Shown: positions 1-8,528 of the stretch, piece by piece
Position numbering within the stretch: the first letter of the stretch is position 1
How the letters are laid out: each line of letters opens with the position of its first letter
Source of the DNA: Verrucomicrobia bacterium UBA3222
GTDB lineage: Bacteria > Verrucomicrobiota > Verrucomicrobiia > Opitutales > UBA9783
NCBI GenBank assembly: GCA_002363035.1
Contig: DEWA01000028.1
Coordinates: 1-22,927 of the forward strand
Direction of reading: 5' to 3'
DNA length: 22,927 nt
Made by a program: the position numbers and the translations under genes
The notes under the pieces: generated by a model
The model's database searches: none
Told to the model about the DNA's origin: nothing
The model's input: the letters and a program-made list of their open reading frames with translations, nothing else

Positions 1-376
1 CCCGCCAACAAAAAAAGGCAAGGGATGAATGTTTGTGAAAATAATTTTGACGAAAACTTCATACTCCCTCCTATTCTTGGAAATGTAATGGTTACCGTCA
101 AATCAAAACCCGTCCGATGCAAAGAGAGCGCAGGCGGATGTGATGGACTTTTGTCTGCTTTAATATATTTGCCTTATAAACCGCAATGCCGATGTACTTC
201 GGAGTAGTTTTTTTGAATTTCGGTGGTTTTCAAACGGCGGTCGGTTCGCACCACATTACATATACGCAAAATATATGCAAAAATTATGTGGTGCGGGTTA
301 GGAGAAAAGGCGGTACGTATGCGACAGTCGATTCGCTGCCCGCTTTCTTTTTTAACCTTCTCGCAAAGCACAACGA
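1..376. other. Gene-poor stretch with a nested inverted repeat
   Basis: I see no convincing gene here. A 60-codon plus-strand frame (25-207) starts at an ATG directly after a purine-rich AAGGCAAGGG and contains five cysteines, but it has no recognisable domain and I do not call it. A weak hairpin (CCGA at 189-192 with TCGG at 199-202) is followed by a run of seven T at 208-214. The clearest signal is the nested palindrome at 247-295, listed separately. Confidence 0.5.
247..295. repeat. Nested inverted repeat (10-bp outer, 6-bp inner arms)
   Basis: The outer arms CGCACCACAT (247-256) and ATGTGGTGCG (286-295) are perfect reverse complements. Between them, CATATA (259-264) and TATATG (272-277) form a second perfect pair around a 7-base loop. 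The two helices are separated by 2 bases on the left and 8 on the right, so 16 base pairs could form one bulged hairpin or a cruciform. There is no T run directly after it on either strand, so it is not a standard terminator. Its function is unknown. Confidence 0.6.
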
Positions 377-1054
377 TTAAAACGAGACAGCATAGCGATT
401 ATTATTTGCGTCCGAGAAGAAGATTTTTTTGTCGACCGGGTCAATGTCGCTCCATCGAATGCGGTATTCGGGAGAGACGATGTCGTTTAAATGAAAAATT
501 TTTTCGTTAAACGACAGGTGACTTTCGAAATTTTTGTAGGTAATGTCCCGAATGTGCTGCGCCTGTAACCACTTGTAGACGAATTTTGTATCGTTCGGAA
601 GCGCAAAGGCACCGTATTTGGAGGCGACGGTTTTCGATCGATCGTTAAATAGAACGTTTTTGCGATAGGAAAACTCCTGTCCCGTTTGGCTTTCGATGAA
701 ATTTTCTTCCGACGTATCAAAGGCATCGCGGATGGCATCATTTTTTAAATCCGCCAGCCGAAAGGGCTGTTTGGGAACGTTAAGCGTGAGATAAGGCGAG
801 ATATTGAACGGCTTTTGGACGTTTTCGTGCGCGGGGATTTGCGATTTTTTGGATCGCTGTTGAAACGCCAGGCATCCGATGATGAAGAACAGAACGACGG
901 CGCACAGCCATACGGAGGAGCCGTAAGGTTTCTTCCCGTCGGTATCGCAGGTATTTTCGTAATCTTCCAAAGCCTCCGTCAGTGGCAATGTGCGCTTTGG
1001 GTGCGTTTTACGGATCTCGTGAAATTCGTTTTCGGTGTTTTCGTTTTGGTTCAT
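377..1054 (-). CDS. Hypothetical single-pass membrane protein
   Basis: This gene encodes 225 residues and I do not recognise the family. A polar, acidic N-terminus (residues 1-45) precedes one hydrophobic segment at about 47-65 (SVWLCAVVLFFIIGCLAF) followed by QQRSKKS. That arrangement suggests an N-in membrane anchor with the C-terminal 155 residues outside the cytoplasm. The C-terminal part is soluble, with aromatic and charged residues and no cysteine pair or catalytic motif I can name. I chose the ATG at 1054 because the preceding in-frame codons read as low-quality basic sequence. A GGGAG lies about 18 bases upstream, so ribosome binding is weak. The gene stands alone on the minus strand, divergent from the SDR gene at 1299. 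Confidence 0.65.
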   Translation of the reverse strand: MNQNENTENEFHEIRKTHPKRTLPLTEALEDYENTCDTDGKKPYGSSVWLCAVVLFFIIGCLAFQQRSKKSQIPAHENVQKPFNISPYLTLNVPKQPFRLADLKNDAIRDAFDTSEENFIESQTGQEFSYRKNVLFNDRSKTVASKYGAFALPNDTKFVYKWLQAQHIRDITYKNFESHLSFNEKIFHLNDIVSPEYRIRWSDIDPVDKKIFFSDANNNRYAVSF

Positions 1055-1298
1055 TGCAAAAAGTTCTGTTTCACTCCCAAATAGCAAGCGACAACTTCGG
1101 AGATTGTCTTTGCAAGCGGTTCTGCTACGTATATCGGATATGTTTTGTGTTTTATTCGAACGTTGCCACCAAGCCGAACGGAGGCGATTTTTTGGCAATG
1201 ATGCCTGTGTGAACGGTTGCGAAAAGACGGTTCATGTACGTGCTTCCCTAATCTACTCTTGCCATTATGGTTGGTTGCGGTGAAGAATACAGGTAACT

Positions 1299-2252
1299 AT
1301 GAACAAGATAGTTGCGGTTACCGGTATCACTGGGCATACGGGCGGATTTTTGCTTAAGGAGTTTATTCGAAACCATTTCGAAGGATGTCTTCGTTGTTTG
1401 GTCAGACCTTCAAGTAATACCTTTGATTTGGATCACTCCGGATTAAACGTTGAAAAAGTTGTCGGTTCAGTAGAAGACGAAGAGATACTTGCTTCGCTTG
1501 TGCGCGACACTGATGTTGTGTTTCATATTGTCGGTATTCGTTTTTCAAATTTACTCACGAAAATTGTGCTTCGGGAAAAGGTAAAACGATTGATTTTAGT
1601 TCACACAACCGGCATTTTTTCAAAATACAAAATGGCGGCCGGCGATTATAAGAGGATTGAAAGCGAACTGTTTCAAATGACGGACGGCAAAGATTTAGAC
1701 TTAACGATTTTGCGTCCTACCATGATTTTCGGCGATTTATGTGATTTGAATATCTCGAAGTTTATTCGATTGGTTGATTGTTTCCCGATAATGCCGGAGA
1801 TTAATCACGGTTGCGGAAAATTACAGCCGGTGAATGCGCGCGATTTGGGTCGCGCTTATTATCGTGTCATTCAAACGGATCATTTGCCTCAGAGAGATTA
1901 TATCCTTTCGGGCGAATGCCAGCTTTCCATGCATGAATTGTTTGTGTTGATTGGGCGTTATCTGGGTAAAAGTGTTCGCTTTTTGAATTGTCCGATGCCG
2001 ATCGGTGCGTTTCTTGCCAGAATGACGAAATGTTTTACTCTCGGGAAGATTGATAAGGTCGAACAAGTTTTGCGTATGGGGGAGGATCGTGTTTTTTCGC
2101 ATGAAGCGGCATCCCGTGACTTGGATTATCGACCGGAATCGTTTAAGGAGGGCTTAAAGCGTGAAGTGGAGGCTTATTTGCAATTACCGCGATCGGAACG
2201 ATCTTTAAGACACTGCGTGCGGAATACTTTCTTTAAGAAGGATCCGTACTAG
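1299..2252 (+). CDS. NAD(P)-dependent SDR-family epimerase/dehydratase-like protein
   Basis: The 317-residue protein is an atypical extended short-chain dehydrogenase/reductase. It has an N-terminal Rossmann fold with the dinucleotide motif GITGHTGG at residues 9-16 (GxxGxxG), then a segment containing LRPTMIFGD typical of NAD-dependent epimerase/dehydratase and NmrA-like proteins. The classical YxxxK catalytic pair is not clear; the equivalent region reads YKMAAGDYKRIE, as in atypical SDRs. The substrate cannot be told from sequence; sugar-nucleotide or quinone-biosynthesis-related roles are both known for the family. The ATG start is preceded by AGG with 5-base spacing. It ends 2 bases before the FtsB-like gene, so the two are probably co-transcribed. 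Confidence 0.8.
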   Translation: MNKIVAVTGITGHTGGFLLKEFIRNHFEGCLRCLVRPSSNTFDLDHSGLNVEKVVGSVEDEEILASLVRDTDVVFHIVGIRFSNLLTKIVLREKVKRLILVHTTGIFSKYKMAAGDYKRIESELFQMTDGKDLDLTILRPTMIFGDLCDLNISKFIRLVDCFPIMPEINHGCGKLQPVNARDLGRAYYRVIQTDHLPQRDYILSGECQLSMHELFVLIGRYLGKSVRFLNCPMPIGAFLARMTKCFTLGKIDKVEQVLRMGEDRVFSHEAASRDLDYRPESFKEGLKREVEAYLQLPRSERSLRHCVRNTFFKKDPY

Positions 2253-2254
2253 TC

Positions 2255-2593
2255 ATGGTACACTTTCCGAAAAAGCTCTTTAAACGCCTTCCGGTGCTGT
2301 TGTTGGCGGCATACGTCATTTACGCCCTTTTGGGACGCCGTTTTCTCGATGCATGGCGTTATCATCGAACCGTTCGCGCGCAACGGGAGCATTTGGAAGT
2401 TAAAGTCAAGCGGTATCGCCTGCAGGTGGCAACGAAGCGTTATTTTATTCGGAAACTGATGACCGATGCCGATTTCCGCGAGCGGGTGCTTCGCGAACAA
2501 ATTGATTATGTCGGTGAGGACGAGTATGTGATTTACTTCCGGGAAGAAGGCGCGAATTTGACGCATCGGGAGGAGAATGCGAAAAATTTTTAA
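2255..2593 (+). CDS. FtsB/DivIC-family septum formation initiator-like protein
   Basis: This is a 112-residue small bitopic protein. It has a basic N-terminus, one transmembrane helix at about 13-27 (PVLLLAAYVIYALLG), a charged helical or coiled-coil stretch at about 36-70, and a C-terminal segment LREQIDYVGEDEYVIYF. That tail matches the pattern of the FtsB/DivIC family, whose members form a complex with FtsL and FtsQ/DivIB at the division septum. Length and architecture agree with that family. The assignment rests on architecture and the short tail motif, so a divergent member or another coiled-coil membrane protein remains possible. The gene starts 2 bases after the SDR stop codon. Confidence 0.7.
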   Translation: MVHFPKKLFKRLPVLLLAAYVIYALLGRRFLDAWRYHRTVRAQREHLEVKVKRYRLQVATKRYFIRKLMTDADFRERVLREQIDYVGEDEYVIYFREEGANLTHREENAKNF

Positions 2594-2691
2594 AAACGGC
2601 TTGTGTTTGTGCAAAAAACCGCTTTCCATGAAAGTGTTGTTAACCCTTAACCCCTATTATCCCAGGTTCTGAAGAAGAATACGGAGCTTTT

Positions 2692-3690
2692 ATGGAATTA
2701 GATTACGAAACGATGTTTGAAGTCGGTGTCCACATCGGGCATCAGGTGAAACGCTGGAATCCGAAGTTCGGACCGTACTTATATAAGCACCTTCACGGTA
2801 TTTCCGTCATTGATCTGGAAAAGACGCGTGCGTGTTTGGAGAAGGCGGCGGCGTTTTTGGCGGAGCAAATCAAAGACGGCGCGACGGTGCTGTTGGTGGG
2901 AACAAAGCCGCAATCGCAGGAGTTAATCCGCGAGCTGGGGCAGGCGACGGGGATGCCGTTCTGCGCCAATCGCTGGCTGGGCGGCTGTTTGACAAATTTT
3001 AAAACCGTTAAGGCGAGTTTGGCGAAATATAAGCGTTTTCTGGCGATGGAGGAGTCGGGCGAACTGGACAAGATGTTTAAAAAGGAGAGCTCGGTTATCC
3101 GTCGCGAGATGGTGCGCATGCATCGCGGTTTCGAAGGGTTGCTGGAATTAAATGCCTGCCCGAATGTTTTGTTTGCGGTAGATGCGATGAAGGAAGCGAT
3201 TGCCCTTCGCGAAGCGCGTCGCCTGCAAATTCCGACCGTCGGTATTGTGGATACCAACTCCGATCCGTCATTGCTGGATTATCCGATCCCGGCGAACGAC
3301 GATTCGGTGAAGGCGTTACGTGTGTTGTTTGATTATTTGCGGGAGGCGATGGAGCAGGGCGTCGAGCTGGCGAAGTTGAATAAAGTGCATAAGTTCGTGC
3401 CGATGGACGTCGCGTCGTCTTCGAAGGCAAAAAGCTGGATGCGGCAGCGCCCGCCTTTCGGTTCGCGACCGAACCGTTCAGGTTCTGATAAAAAGGATGG
3501 TCAAAAGAATGCGGGCGACGGAAAGCGCGCAGGGACGAGCGGCGAAAAAAGGACGGATAAGGCTTCGGAAGCCAAAAAAACAACAGAACCCGTAAAGAAG
3601 GAGACTTCAATCGCAACGGAGAAGCCGAGAGCTGAGGCAAAGGCGGTTGAAAGTTCATCGGCATCGGTTGCATCGAAGGAGGAACAATAA
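2692..3690 (+). CDS. rpsB: 30S ribosomal protein S2 with long C-terminal tail
   Basis: This is ribosomal protein S2, which binds the small subunit near the head-body junction. The N-terminus carries the hallmark FEVGVHIGHQVKRWNPKF, followed by VIDLEKT, TKPQSQE and NRWLGGCLTNFKT, and the VGIVDTNSDPSLLDYPIPANDDS motif. The core ends near residue 240. The remaining 90 or so residues are a low-complexity Lys/Glu/Ser/Ala tail, making the protein 332 residues against about 240 in Escherichia coli. A GGAG at 2681-2684 gives a good ribosome binding site. The stop codon overlaps the tsf start (TAATG), indicating translational coupling in the usual rpsB-tsf operon. Confidence 0.97.
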   Translation: MELDYETMFEVGVHIGHQVKRWNPKFGPYLYKHLHGISVIDLEKTRACLEKAAAFLAEQIKDGATVLLVGTKPQSQELIRELGQATGMPFCANRWLGGCLTNFKTVKASLAKYKRFLAMEESGELDKMFKKESSVIRREMVRMHRGFEGLLELNACPNVLFAVDAMKEAIALREARRLQIPTVGIVDTNSDPSLLDYPIPANDDSVKALRVLFDYLREAMEQGVELAKLNKVHKFVPMDVASSSKAKSWMRQRPPFGSRPNRSGSDKKDGQKNAGDGKRAGTSGEKRTDKASEAKKTTEPVKKETSIATEKPRAEAKAVESSSASVASKEEQ

Positions 3691-4280
3691 TGGCGGAAGT
3701 GACAAGTCAGATGGTGGCGGCTCTGCGCGAAAAGACGGGCGCGGGGTTTATGGATTGCAAAAAGGCGCTGGTTGAGGGCAACGGCGTTGAAGCCGAAGCG
3801 ATTGAACTTTTGCGCAAGAAAGGTGTTGCGAGTGCCGCCAAAAAAGCGGGTCGCAGCGCGCAGGAGGGCATCGTTCATTCGTACATTCACGGTGGCGGCA
3901 AATTGGGCGTTCTGGTGGAAGTCAACTGTGAAACGGACTTTGTGGCGCGCAATGAGGAGTTTAAGCAAATGGTGACGGATATCGCGATGCAGATTGCAGC
4001 GGCAAATCCGTTGTATCTGACGCAGGAAGACGTTCCCGAGGCGATGATTGCAAAAGAAGCGGATATCGCGAAAGCGCAGTGTGCCGACAAACACGAGAAG
4101 GCGATTCCGAAGATTGTGGAAGGGAAATTGAAAAAGTGGTTTGGTGAAATTTGCCTGCTCGATCAGCCGTTTGTGAAGGATACCTCAAAAACCATTCGCG
4201 ATTTGGTGACCGAGAAAATCGCAAAAATGGGCGAAAATATCGTCATTAAACGCTTCGTAAGGTTTCAGTTGGGTGAGTAA
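3690..4280 (+). CDS. tsf: Translation elongation factor Ts
   Basis: EF-Ts is the guanine nucleotide exchange factor that regenerates EF-Tu-GTP in the cytoplasm. The N-terminal UBA-like domain has LREKTGAGFMDCKKAL, and the core has the signature NCETDFVARNEEF. At 196 residues it is the short form, close to the Thermus protein and shorter than the 283-residue E. coli one. It lacks the extended dimerisation region but is complete, ending in a region around VTEKIAKMGENIVIKRF. AAGGAGG at 3677-3683, inside the end of rpsB, serves as ribosome binding site. The start ATG shares its A with the rpsB stop codon. Confidence 0.96.
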   Translation: MAEVTSQMVAALREKTGAGFMDCKKALVEGNGVEAEAIELLRKKGVASAAKKAGRSAQEGIVHSYIHGGGKLGVLVEVNCETDFVARNEEFKQMVTDIAMQIAAANPLYLTQEDVPEAMIAKEADIAKAQCADKHEKAIPKIVEGKLKKWFGEICLLDQPFVKDTSKTIRDLVTEKIAKMGENIVIKRFVRFQLGE

Positions 4281-4662
4281 AGATTAGTGTCGTTACGGGC
4301 TCAATCCCTCTGTCGGGTTGGTTGTGGTGTGGCGGTGAGAGGTCGATGTGTGGTGTGTTTTTGCTTTATGATGAAGTAAAATGCTCTACCATTCGTGTAA
4401 GTGTTAACGGGTGTCAGTACGCAAACAGTTTGAGTATAAACAATCGCAGTACGCGCGTTTAACTTTTTGCATCTAAATATGCTCTAAAATACATTATTCG
4501 ATGGTTTTTTTACATATCCGAATGAATTTTGTGTGATGTGCACAAATACCGCATTAACAAAGCATTTGGTGGGATAAATTGACAAAAGCAGGAAGGATTT
4601 TTTCACTGAAGCTATTCATACATGCGGTTGCACGCGTGTAATTGGCTATCAAAAATTCTTTT
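4281..4662. other. Intergenic region upstream of glyA
   Basis: The 382 bases between tsf and glyA hold no clear gene. A 38-codon frame at 4346-4462 (+) begins 3 bases after GAGAGG, but it has no recognisable features and is not called. Two candidate promoters for glyA are visible: TTTACA (4509-4514) with TGTGAT (4532-4537) at 17-bp spacing, and TTGACA (4579-4584) with a poor TTCACT (4602-4607) at 17 bp. I see no convincing terminator after tsf. Confidence 0.4.
4509..4546 (+). promoter_or_regulatory. Candidate glyA promoter overlapped by a palindrome
   Basis: TTTACA at 4509-4514 and TGTGAT at 4532-4537 are separated by 17 bases and resemble a sigma-70 promoter. The -10 region lies within an inverted repeat, TTTGTG (4528-4533) and CACAAA (4541-4546), whose right side includes the perfect palindrome TGTGCACA (4537-4544). 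Such TGTG..CACA sites are typical of CRP/FNR- or Rex-like regulators, but no regulator can be named from this window. Confidence 0.3.
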
Positions 4663-5940
4663 ATGACGACAAACGACCATGCATCTTTACCGTTGCTTCC
4701 GGCTCAATCGCTGGAATTATTGGATCCCGAAATTGCCGAATGTATCCGCCTCGAAAAATATCGGCAAAATGACGGTTTGGAGTTGATTGCCTCGGAAAAT
4801 TTTACCCTTCCCGCCGTGATGGAAGCGGTCGGCAGTATTTTAACCAACAAATATGCGGAAGGGTATCCGCGGAAGCGTTACTACGGCGGATGCGGTTGCG
4901 TGGATCAGGTGGAGCAGCTGGCAATCGATCGCGCCGAACAGTTGTTTGGTGCGGAACACGCCAATGTACAGCCGCATTCGGGGACGCAGGCAAATGTTGC
5001 CGTTTATCTTTCGGTTTTAAAGCCTGGCGATAAACTGCTGACGATGCGATTGGATTGTGGCGGGCATTTGTCGCACGGCTACGAAAAGAATATCAGCGGT
5101 ATGCTGTTTCGGGTTGTGCATTACGGTGTGAACGTCGAAACGGGCTACATTGATTACGACGAGTTGGAAGAAGTTGCCGTGCGCGAAAAGCCGAATATGA
5201 TTACCGTCGGTGCATCGGCGTACCCGCGCATCATTGACTTTGAACGCATGGGAGCGATTGCCAAAAAATGCGGTGCGTATTTGATGGCGGACATTGCACA
5301 TATCGCGGGTTTGGTAGCTGCAGGGTTGCATCCGTCGCCCGTGCCGTATGCGGATTTTGTCACCACCACCACCCACAAAACGCTCCGCGGACCGCGCGGC
5401 GGTTTAATTCTTTGCAAAGAACGTTACGCGAAGGCGATCGATTCGACGGTGTTCCCGGGAACTCAGGGCGGACCGTTGATGCACGTGATTGCAGGGAAAG
5501 CCGTTTGTTTTAAACAGGCGTTGCAACCTTCTTTTAAGCGTTACCAACGGCAAATTATCGATAACACGCACCGTTTGGCGTCCTGTCTGCAACAAAAAGG
5601 TTACACCTTGGTCAGCGGCGGAACGGATAATCACTTGTTTTTGGTCGATTTGCGACCGTCTCACCCGAATTTAACCGGAAAGCAGGCGCAGGAATTGCTG
5701 GAAATGAACGGTATCACCGTGAACAAAAACACCATTCCGGGCGAAACGCGCAGTCCGTTCCAAACAAGCGGTTTGCGTATCGGAACGGCGGCGGTTACCT
5801 CGCGCGGCATGGGTTTGGATGAAATGGAGCTTATTGCCGATTGGATCGGGCAGACACTTTCGGAACAATGCGCGGATGGAAATTCGGAAGTTCGCAAAGA
5901 AGTGAAGAAGTTGTGCGAGGCGCATCCCTTGCCGTATTGA
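4663..5940 (+). CDS. glyA: Serine hydroxymethyltransferase
   Basis: This cytoplasmic PLP enzyme interconverts serine and glycine while transferring a one-carbon unit to tetrahydrofolate; it feeds methylene-THF to FolD, also encoded here. Family motifs are [53 protein letters not shown] and the PLP-lysine motif [14 protein letters not shown] with Lys239. The C-terminus has [17 protein letters not shown]. The length of 425 residues agrees with the family (417 in E. coli). An in-frame TTG at 4642 could add 7 residues, but neither start has a Shine-Dalgarno sequence, so I prefer ATG. The gene stands alone and is convergent with lepA. Confidence 0.96.
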   Translation: MTTNDHASLPLLPAQSLELLDPEIAECIRLEKYRQNDGLELIASENFTLPAVMEAVGSILTNKYAEGYPRKRYYGGCGCVDQVEQLAIDRAEQLFGAEHANVQPHSGTQANVAVYLSVLKPGDKLLTMRLDCGGHLSHGYEKNISGMLFRVVHYGVNVETGYIDYDELEEVAVREKPNMITVGASAYPRIIDFERMGAIAKKCGAYLMADIAHIAGLVAAGLHPSPVPYADFVTTTTHKTLRGPRGGLILCKERYAKAIDSTVFPGTQGGPLMHVIAGKAVCFKQALQPSFKRYQRQIIDNTHRLASCLQQKGYTLVSGGTDNHLFLVDLRPSHPNLTGKQAQELLEMNGITVNKNTIPGETRSPFQTSGLRIGTAAVTSRGMGLDEMELIADWIGQTLSEQCADGNSEVRKEVKKLCEAHPLPY

Positions 5941-6258
5941 ACAGAGAGGTTGGCTGTTGTTGATAGTTGTTGCCTGAGTTTGCTTTATATTAACACAAAA
6001 CCGCTTTTGTTCGATTGATGATTGTTTGCAACGTTCCGTAAGCTATTGTTCGGCGAATGGTGACACCAACGAAATGATGTACTGCAAATGTTATTAAAAA
6101 CTCCGCTTTTACGGTCGCGTTCGTTGTCGGTATTTTTTGCAATTTAAAGAAAGAACTTCGGATGATTTCATGACTTTTCGATGTTGCACGTCCACGAAAG
6201 CAGGTGCAAAATACAGATTTTTGTTTTCAATTTTAGCCACTCTCAAACTTGCCTGTTA
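5941..6258. other. Intergenic region between convergent glyA and lepA
   Basis: These 318 bases lie between the stop codons of two converging genes. I find no open frame worth calling, no tRNA and no stem-loop followed by a T run. Termination may be Rho-dependent or rely on structures I cannot recognise by eye. Confidence 0.4.
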
Positions 6259-8055
6259 TTATTCCCCCGTCGACTTCAGGATATTCACAAATGTCTCCTG
6301 CGGGATGGAGACGCGACCGATTTGTTTCATGCGCTTTTTGCCCTCTTTTTGCTTTTCCAGCAGTTTGCGCTTGCGCGTAATATCGCCGCCGTAACATTTG
6401 GCGGTGACATCCTTGCGATAGGCGCTGAGGGTTTCGCGGGCGACGACTTTTCCCCAAACGGCGGCTTGAATGGGGACTTTAAACATCTGTTTCGGCAGTA
6501 AATTTTTGAGACGTTCGCACAGAACGCGCCCCTGTGCTTCCGCTTTGGTTCGATGCACGATGCTCGAAAAGGCATCGACCGGCTCCGAATTAACCAAAAT
6601 ATCCATCTTCACCAAATCCGAGCGTACATAATCGCTCAGCTCGTAGTCCATGGAGCCGTAGCCCTTGGTTAAACTTTTCAGGCGGTCGTTGAAATCGAGA
6701 AGAATTTCGTTCAGCGGCAAAACGCACATCAACATCAGGCGTTGTTCGTCGAGGGTTTCGGTGGAGAGACATTCGCCGCGCTTTTCGCGAATGAGTTCTA
6801 AAATGCAACCGATGGCGTCGTTCGGAATGTGAATCGAAGCTTTAATGGTCGGTTCTTCGATATAGTTAATGTGTGACGGCTCCGGAAGTCGCAAGGGATT
6901 GTCGACGTTGATTTGCGTGCCGTCGGTCAAATGAACGTGATAAACAACGCTCGGGTAGGTGGCGATTAAATCCAAATCATATTCCCGTCGCAGGCGTTCC
7001 TGGATGATTTCCATGTGAAGCAACCCGAGGAAGCCGCAACGGAAGCCGAAGCCCAACGCCGTTGAATTTTCCGACTGAAACGTCAATGAGGCATCGTTCA
7101 ATTGAAGTTTAAAAAGACCCGTTTTCAGGCGTTCGTAGTCGGCGGTGTCGAGCGGGTAGAGCCCGCTGAACACCATCGGCTTGATTTCCTTGTAACCGGG
7201 GAGTGGTTCGGCGGCGGGATTTTGCGCGAGCGTCAACGTATCGCCGATTTTAATATCCGTCAGGGTTTTTAAATTCGTAATAATATAACCGACTTCGCCT
7301 GTCGCAAGCTGTTCCGTCGGTTGCATGCGCGGCGTGAAAATTCCGAGTTCCTTCGCCTGAAGATGGGTTTCATGGCGCATCATCATCAACGCCTGCCCCG
7401 CTTTTAACGTACCGTTGAAGATGCGAACGTAGCAAATGAGCCCTTTGTAGGTATCGTAGACGGCATCGAAAATCAACGCCTGCAAGGGTGCATCGGCGTT
7501 GCCGTTCGGAGCCGGGATGCGCCGAACAACCTCATTGAGAAGTTCCGGGACACCGAGACCCGTTTTGCCGCTGACATTCAGTGTTTCTTCGGACGGGATC
7601 GCCAAAATATCCTCGAGTTGCTTTTTGACTTTTTCGACATTCGAACTCGGCAAATCGACCTTATTCAGAACGGGAATGACGGTCAACTTTCCCTGTATCG
7701 CCAGCAAGGCGTTGGCAACCGTCTGCGCTTCAATGCCCTGCGAAGCATCCACCAACAATATCGCACCTTCGCACGCCGCCAAACTGCGCGACACTTCGTA
7801 GGAAAAATCGACATGTCCGGGAGTGTCGATGAGGTTAAAGGTGTAATCGACGCCCTCGAAAGCATAGTGCATGGTGACGGGATGCGACTTGATGGTAATA
7901 CCTTTTTCGCGCTCCAAATCCATCGAATCCAGCAACTGATCCTGCATTTTGCGCTTTTCAACCGTTTGCGTCATTTCCAAAAGCCGATCGGACAGGGTTG
8001 TTTTCCCGTGATCGACGTGTGCGATAATGCAGAAATTCCGAATGTGCCGTTGCAT
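6259..8055 (-). CDS. lepA: Elongation factor 4 (LepA) GTPase
   Basis: LepA/EF4 is a ribosome-associated translational GTPase implicated in back-translocation and 30S biogenesis. The G domain shows AHVDHGKTT (residues 12-20, G1), DTPGH (77-81, G3) and NKVD (131-134, G4). EF-G-like domains follow, with FGFRCGFLGLLHMEI in domain III. The LepA-specific C-terminal domain ends in YRKDVTAKCYGGDITRKRK and KQKEGKKRMKQIG. It is full length at 598 residues (599 in E. coli). The ATG at 8055 lies downstream of a good promoter with a predicted leader of only about 11 bases. The gene is separated by about 470 bases from the secreted-protein genes upstream. Confidence 0.97.
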   Translation of the reverse strand: MQRHIRNFCIIAHVDHGKTTLSDRLLEMTQTVEKRKMQDQLLDSMDLEREKGITIKSHPVTMHYAFEGVDYTFNLIDTPGHVDFSYEVSRSLAACEGAILLVDASQGIEAQTVANALLAIQGKLTVIPVLNKVDLPSSNVEKVKKQLEDILAIPSEETLNVSGKTGLGVPELLNEVVRRIPAPNGNADAPLQALIFDAVYDTYKGLICYVRIFNGTLKAGQALMMMRHETHLQAKELGIFTPRMQPTEQLATGEVGYIITNLKTLTDIKIGDTLTLAQNPAAEPLPGYKEIKPMVFSGLYPLDTADYERLKTGLFKLQLNDASLTFQSENSTALGFGFRCGFLGLLHMEIIQERLRREYDLDLIATYPSVVYHVHLTDGTQINVDNPLRLPEPSHINYIEEPTIKASIHIPNDAIGCILELIREKRGECLSTETLDEQRLMLMCVLPLNEILLDFNDRLKSLTKGYGSMDYELSDYVRSDLVKMDILVNSEPVDAFSSIVHRTKAEAQGRVLCERLKNLLPKQMFKVPIQAAVWGKVVARETLSAYRKDVTAKCYGGDITRKRKLLEKQKEGKKRMKQIGRVSIPQETFVNILKSTGE

Positions 8056-8072
8056 GGCAAAAAGATGCCTTT

Positions 8073-8101
8073 ATTGTGGGTACGAACGGAAAAAATGGCA
8101 A
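8073..8101 (-). promoter_or_regulatory. Predicted sigma-70-type promoter of lepA
   Basis: On the minus strand TTGCCA (8101-8096) and CACAAT (8078-8073) are separated by exactly 17 bases. Transcription would begin near 8066, leaving a leader of roughly 11 bases before the lepA ATG. No strong Shine-Dalgarno sequence lies in that leader. Confidence 0.5.
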
Positions 8102-8295
8102 TGTTTTGTTTCAAACCTCAAATACGGCGAAACGGATGTGCAGGAAAAGAGGTGAAACCCGAGATAAATTTGTCAGATTCCAGAATCTCCTTGCTTTTTT
8201 TCACTCATAGAGCTTAGAGATATCCGATAATTCGCGCTTTTGAACAATAATTCCTGCTTCTTCCTTAACGCTTCCAACTCTTCAACGTACGCGTT

Positions 8296-8481
8296 TTATG
8301 CAGTCTTGTTTTTAATCGTCCCTTTACCTGAAAATACACCCGATGCCTGTTCTTCCTCAAAAGCTTGTTTAAAATCTTCTATGCTCTCCGATACTTCCAT
8401 CTCAGTGTCTTTTTGTGGATTCCTTTTCGCCTCCGAGTAACATCGGAAATACCAAAACACCCCAATGCCGAAAATCAGCAC
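8296..8481 (-). CDS. Possible small or remnant ORF downstream of secreted protein gene
   Basis: A 61-codon frame begins at GTG (8481-8479), 8 bases after GGGAG, and reads a short hydrophobic stretch (LIFGIGVFWYF) followed by a charged, acidic tail. It has no ATG start. The same frame is open upstream to 8544 and, after the TAA at 8296-8298, continues open for 40 more codons to a TGA at 8173-8175. That continuation reads EELEALRKKQELLF, which looks like a helical coding segment. The gene may therefore be a decayed longer gene or the out-of-frame continuation of the preceding secreted protein gene. I recognise no family, and it may not be expressed. Confidence 0.3.
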   Translation of the reverse strand: MLIFGIGVFWYFRCYSEAKRNPQKDTEMEVSESIEDFKQAFEEEQASGVFSGKGTIKNKTA

Positions 8482-8528
8482 CTCATCGGCTCCCGGAATG
8501 TTCTCATCAAGGAATTTAACTTGTGCAA

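Noticed and set aside
25..207. 60-codon plus-strand frame with five Cys, start after AAGGG
   Set aside because: No recognisable domain, low-complexity start context and no neighbouring support; could be chance.
267..294. dif-like XerC/XerD site (TTATGT near 284-289)
   Set aside because: The XerC arm does not match and the 6-base centre is poor; only the TTATGT is shared.
174..371. 65-codon minus-strand frame
   Set aside because: Crosses the nested palindrome, has no convincing start signal and reads like random translation.
4346..4462. 38-codon frame after GAGAGG
   Set aside because: Spacing to the ATG is only 3 bases and there is no recognisable feature or conservation evidence.
5361..5373. 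CACC repeats inside glyA
   Set aside because: They encode the conserved TTTTH active-site segment; not a microsatellite of interest.
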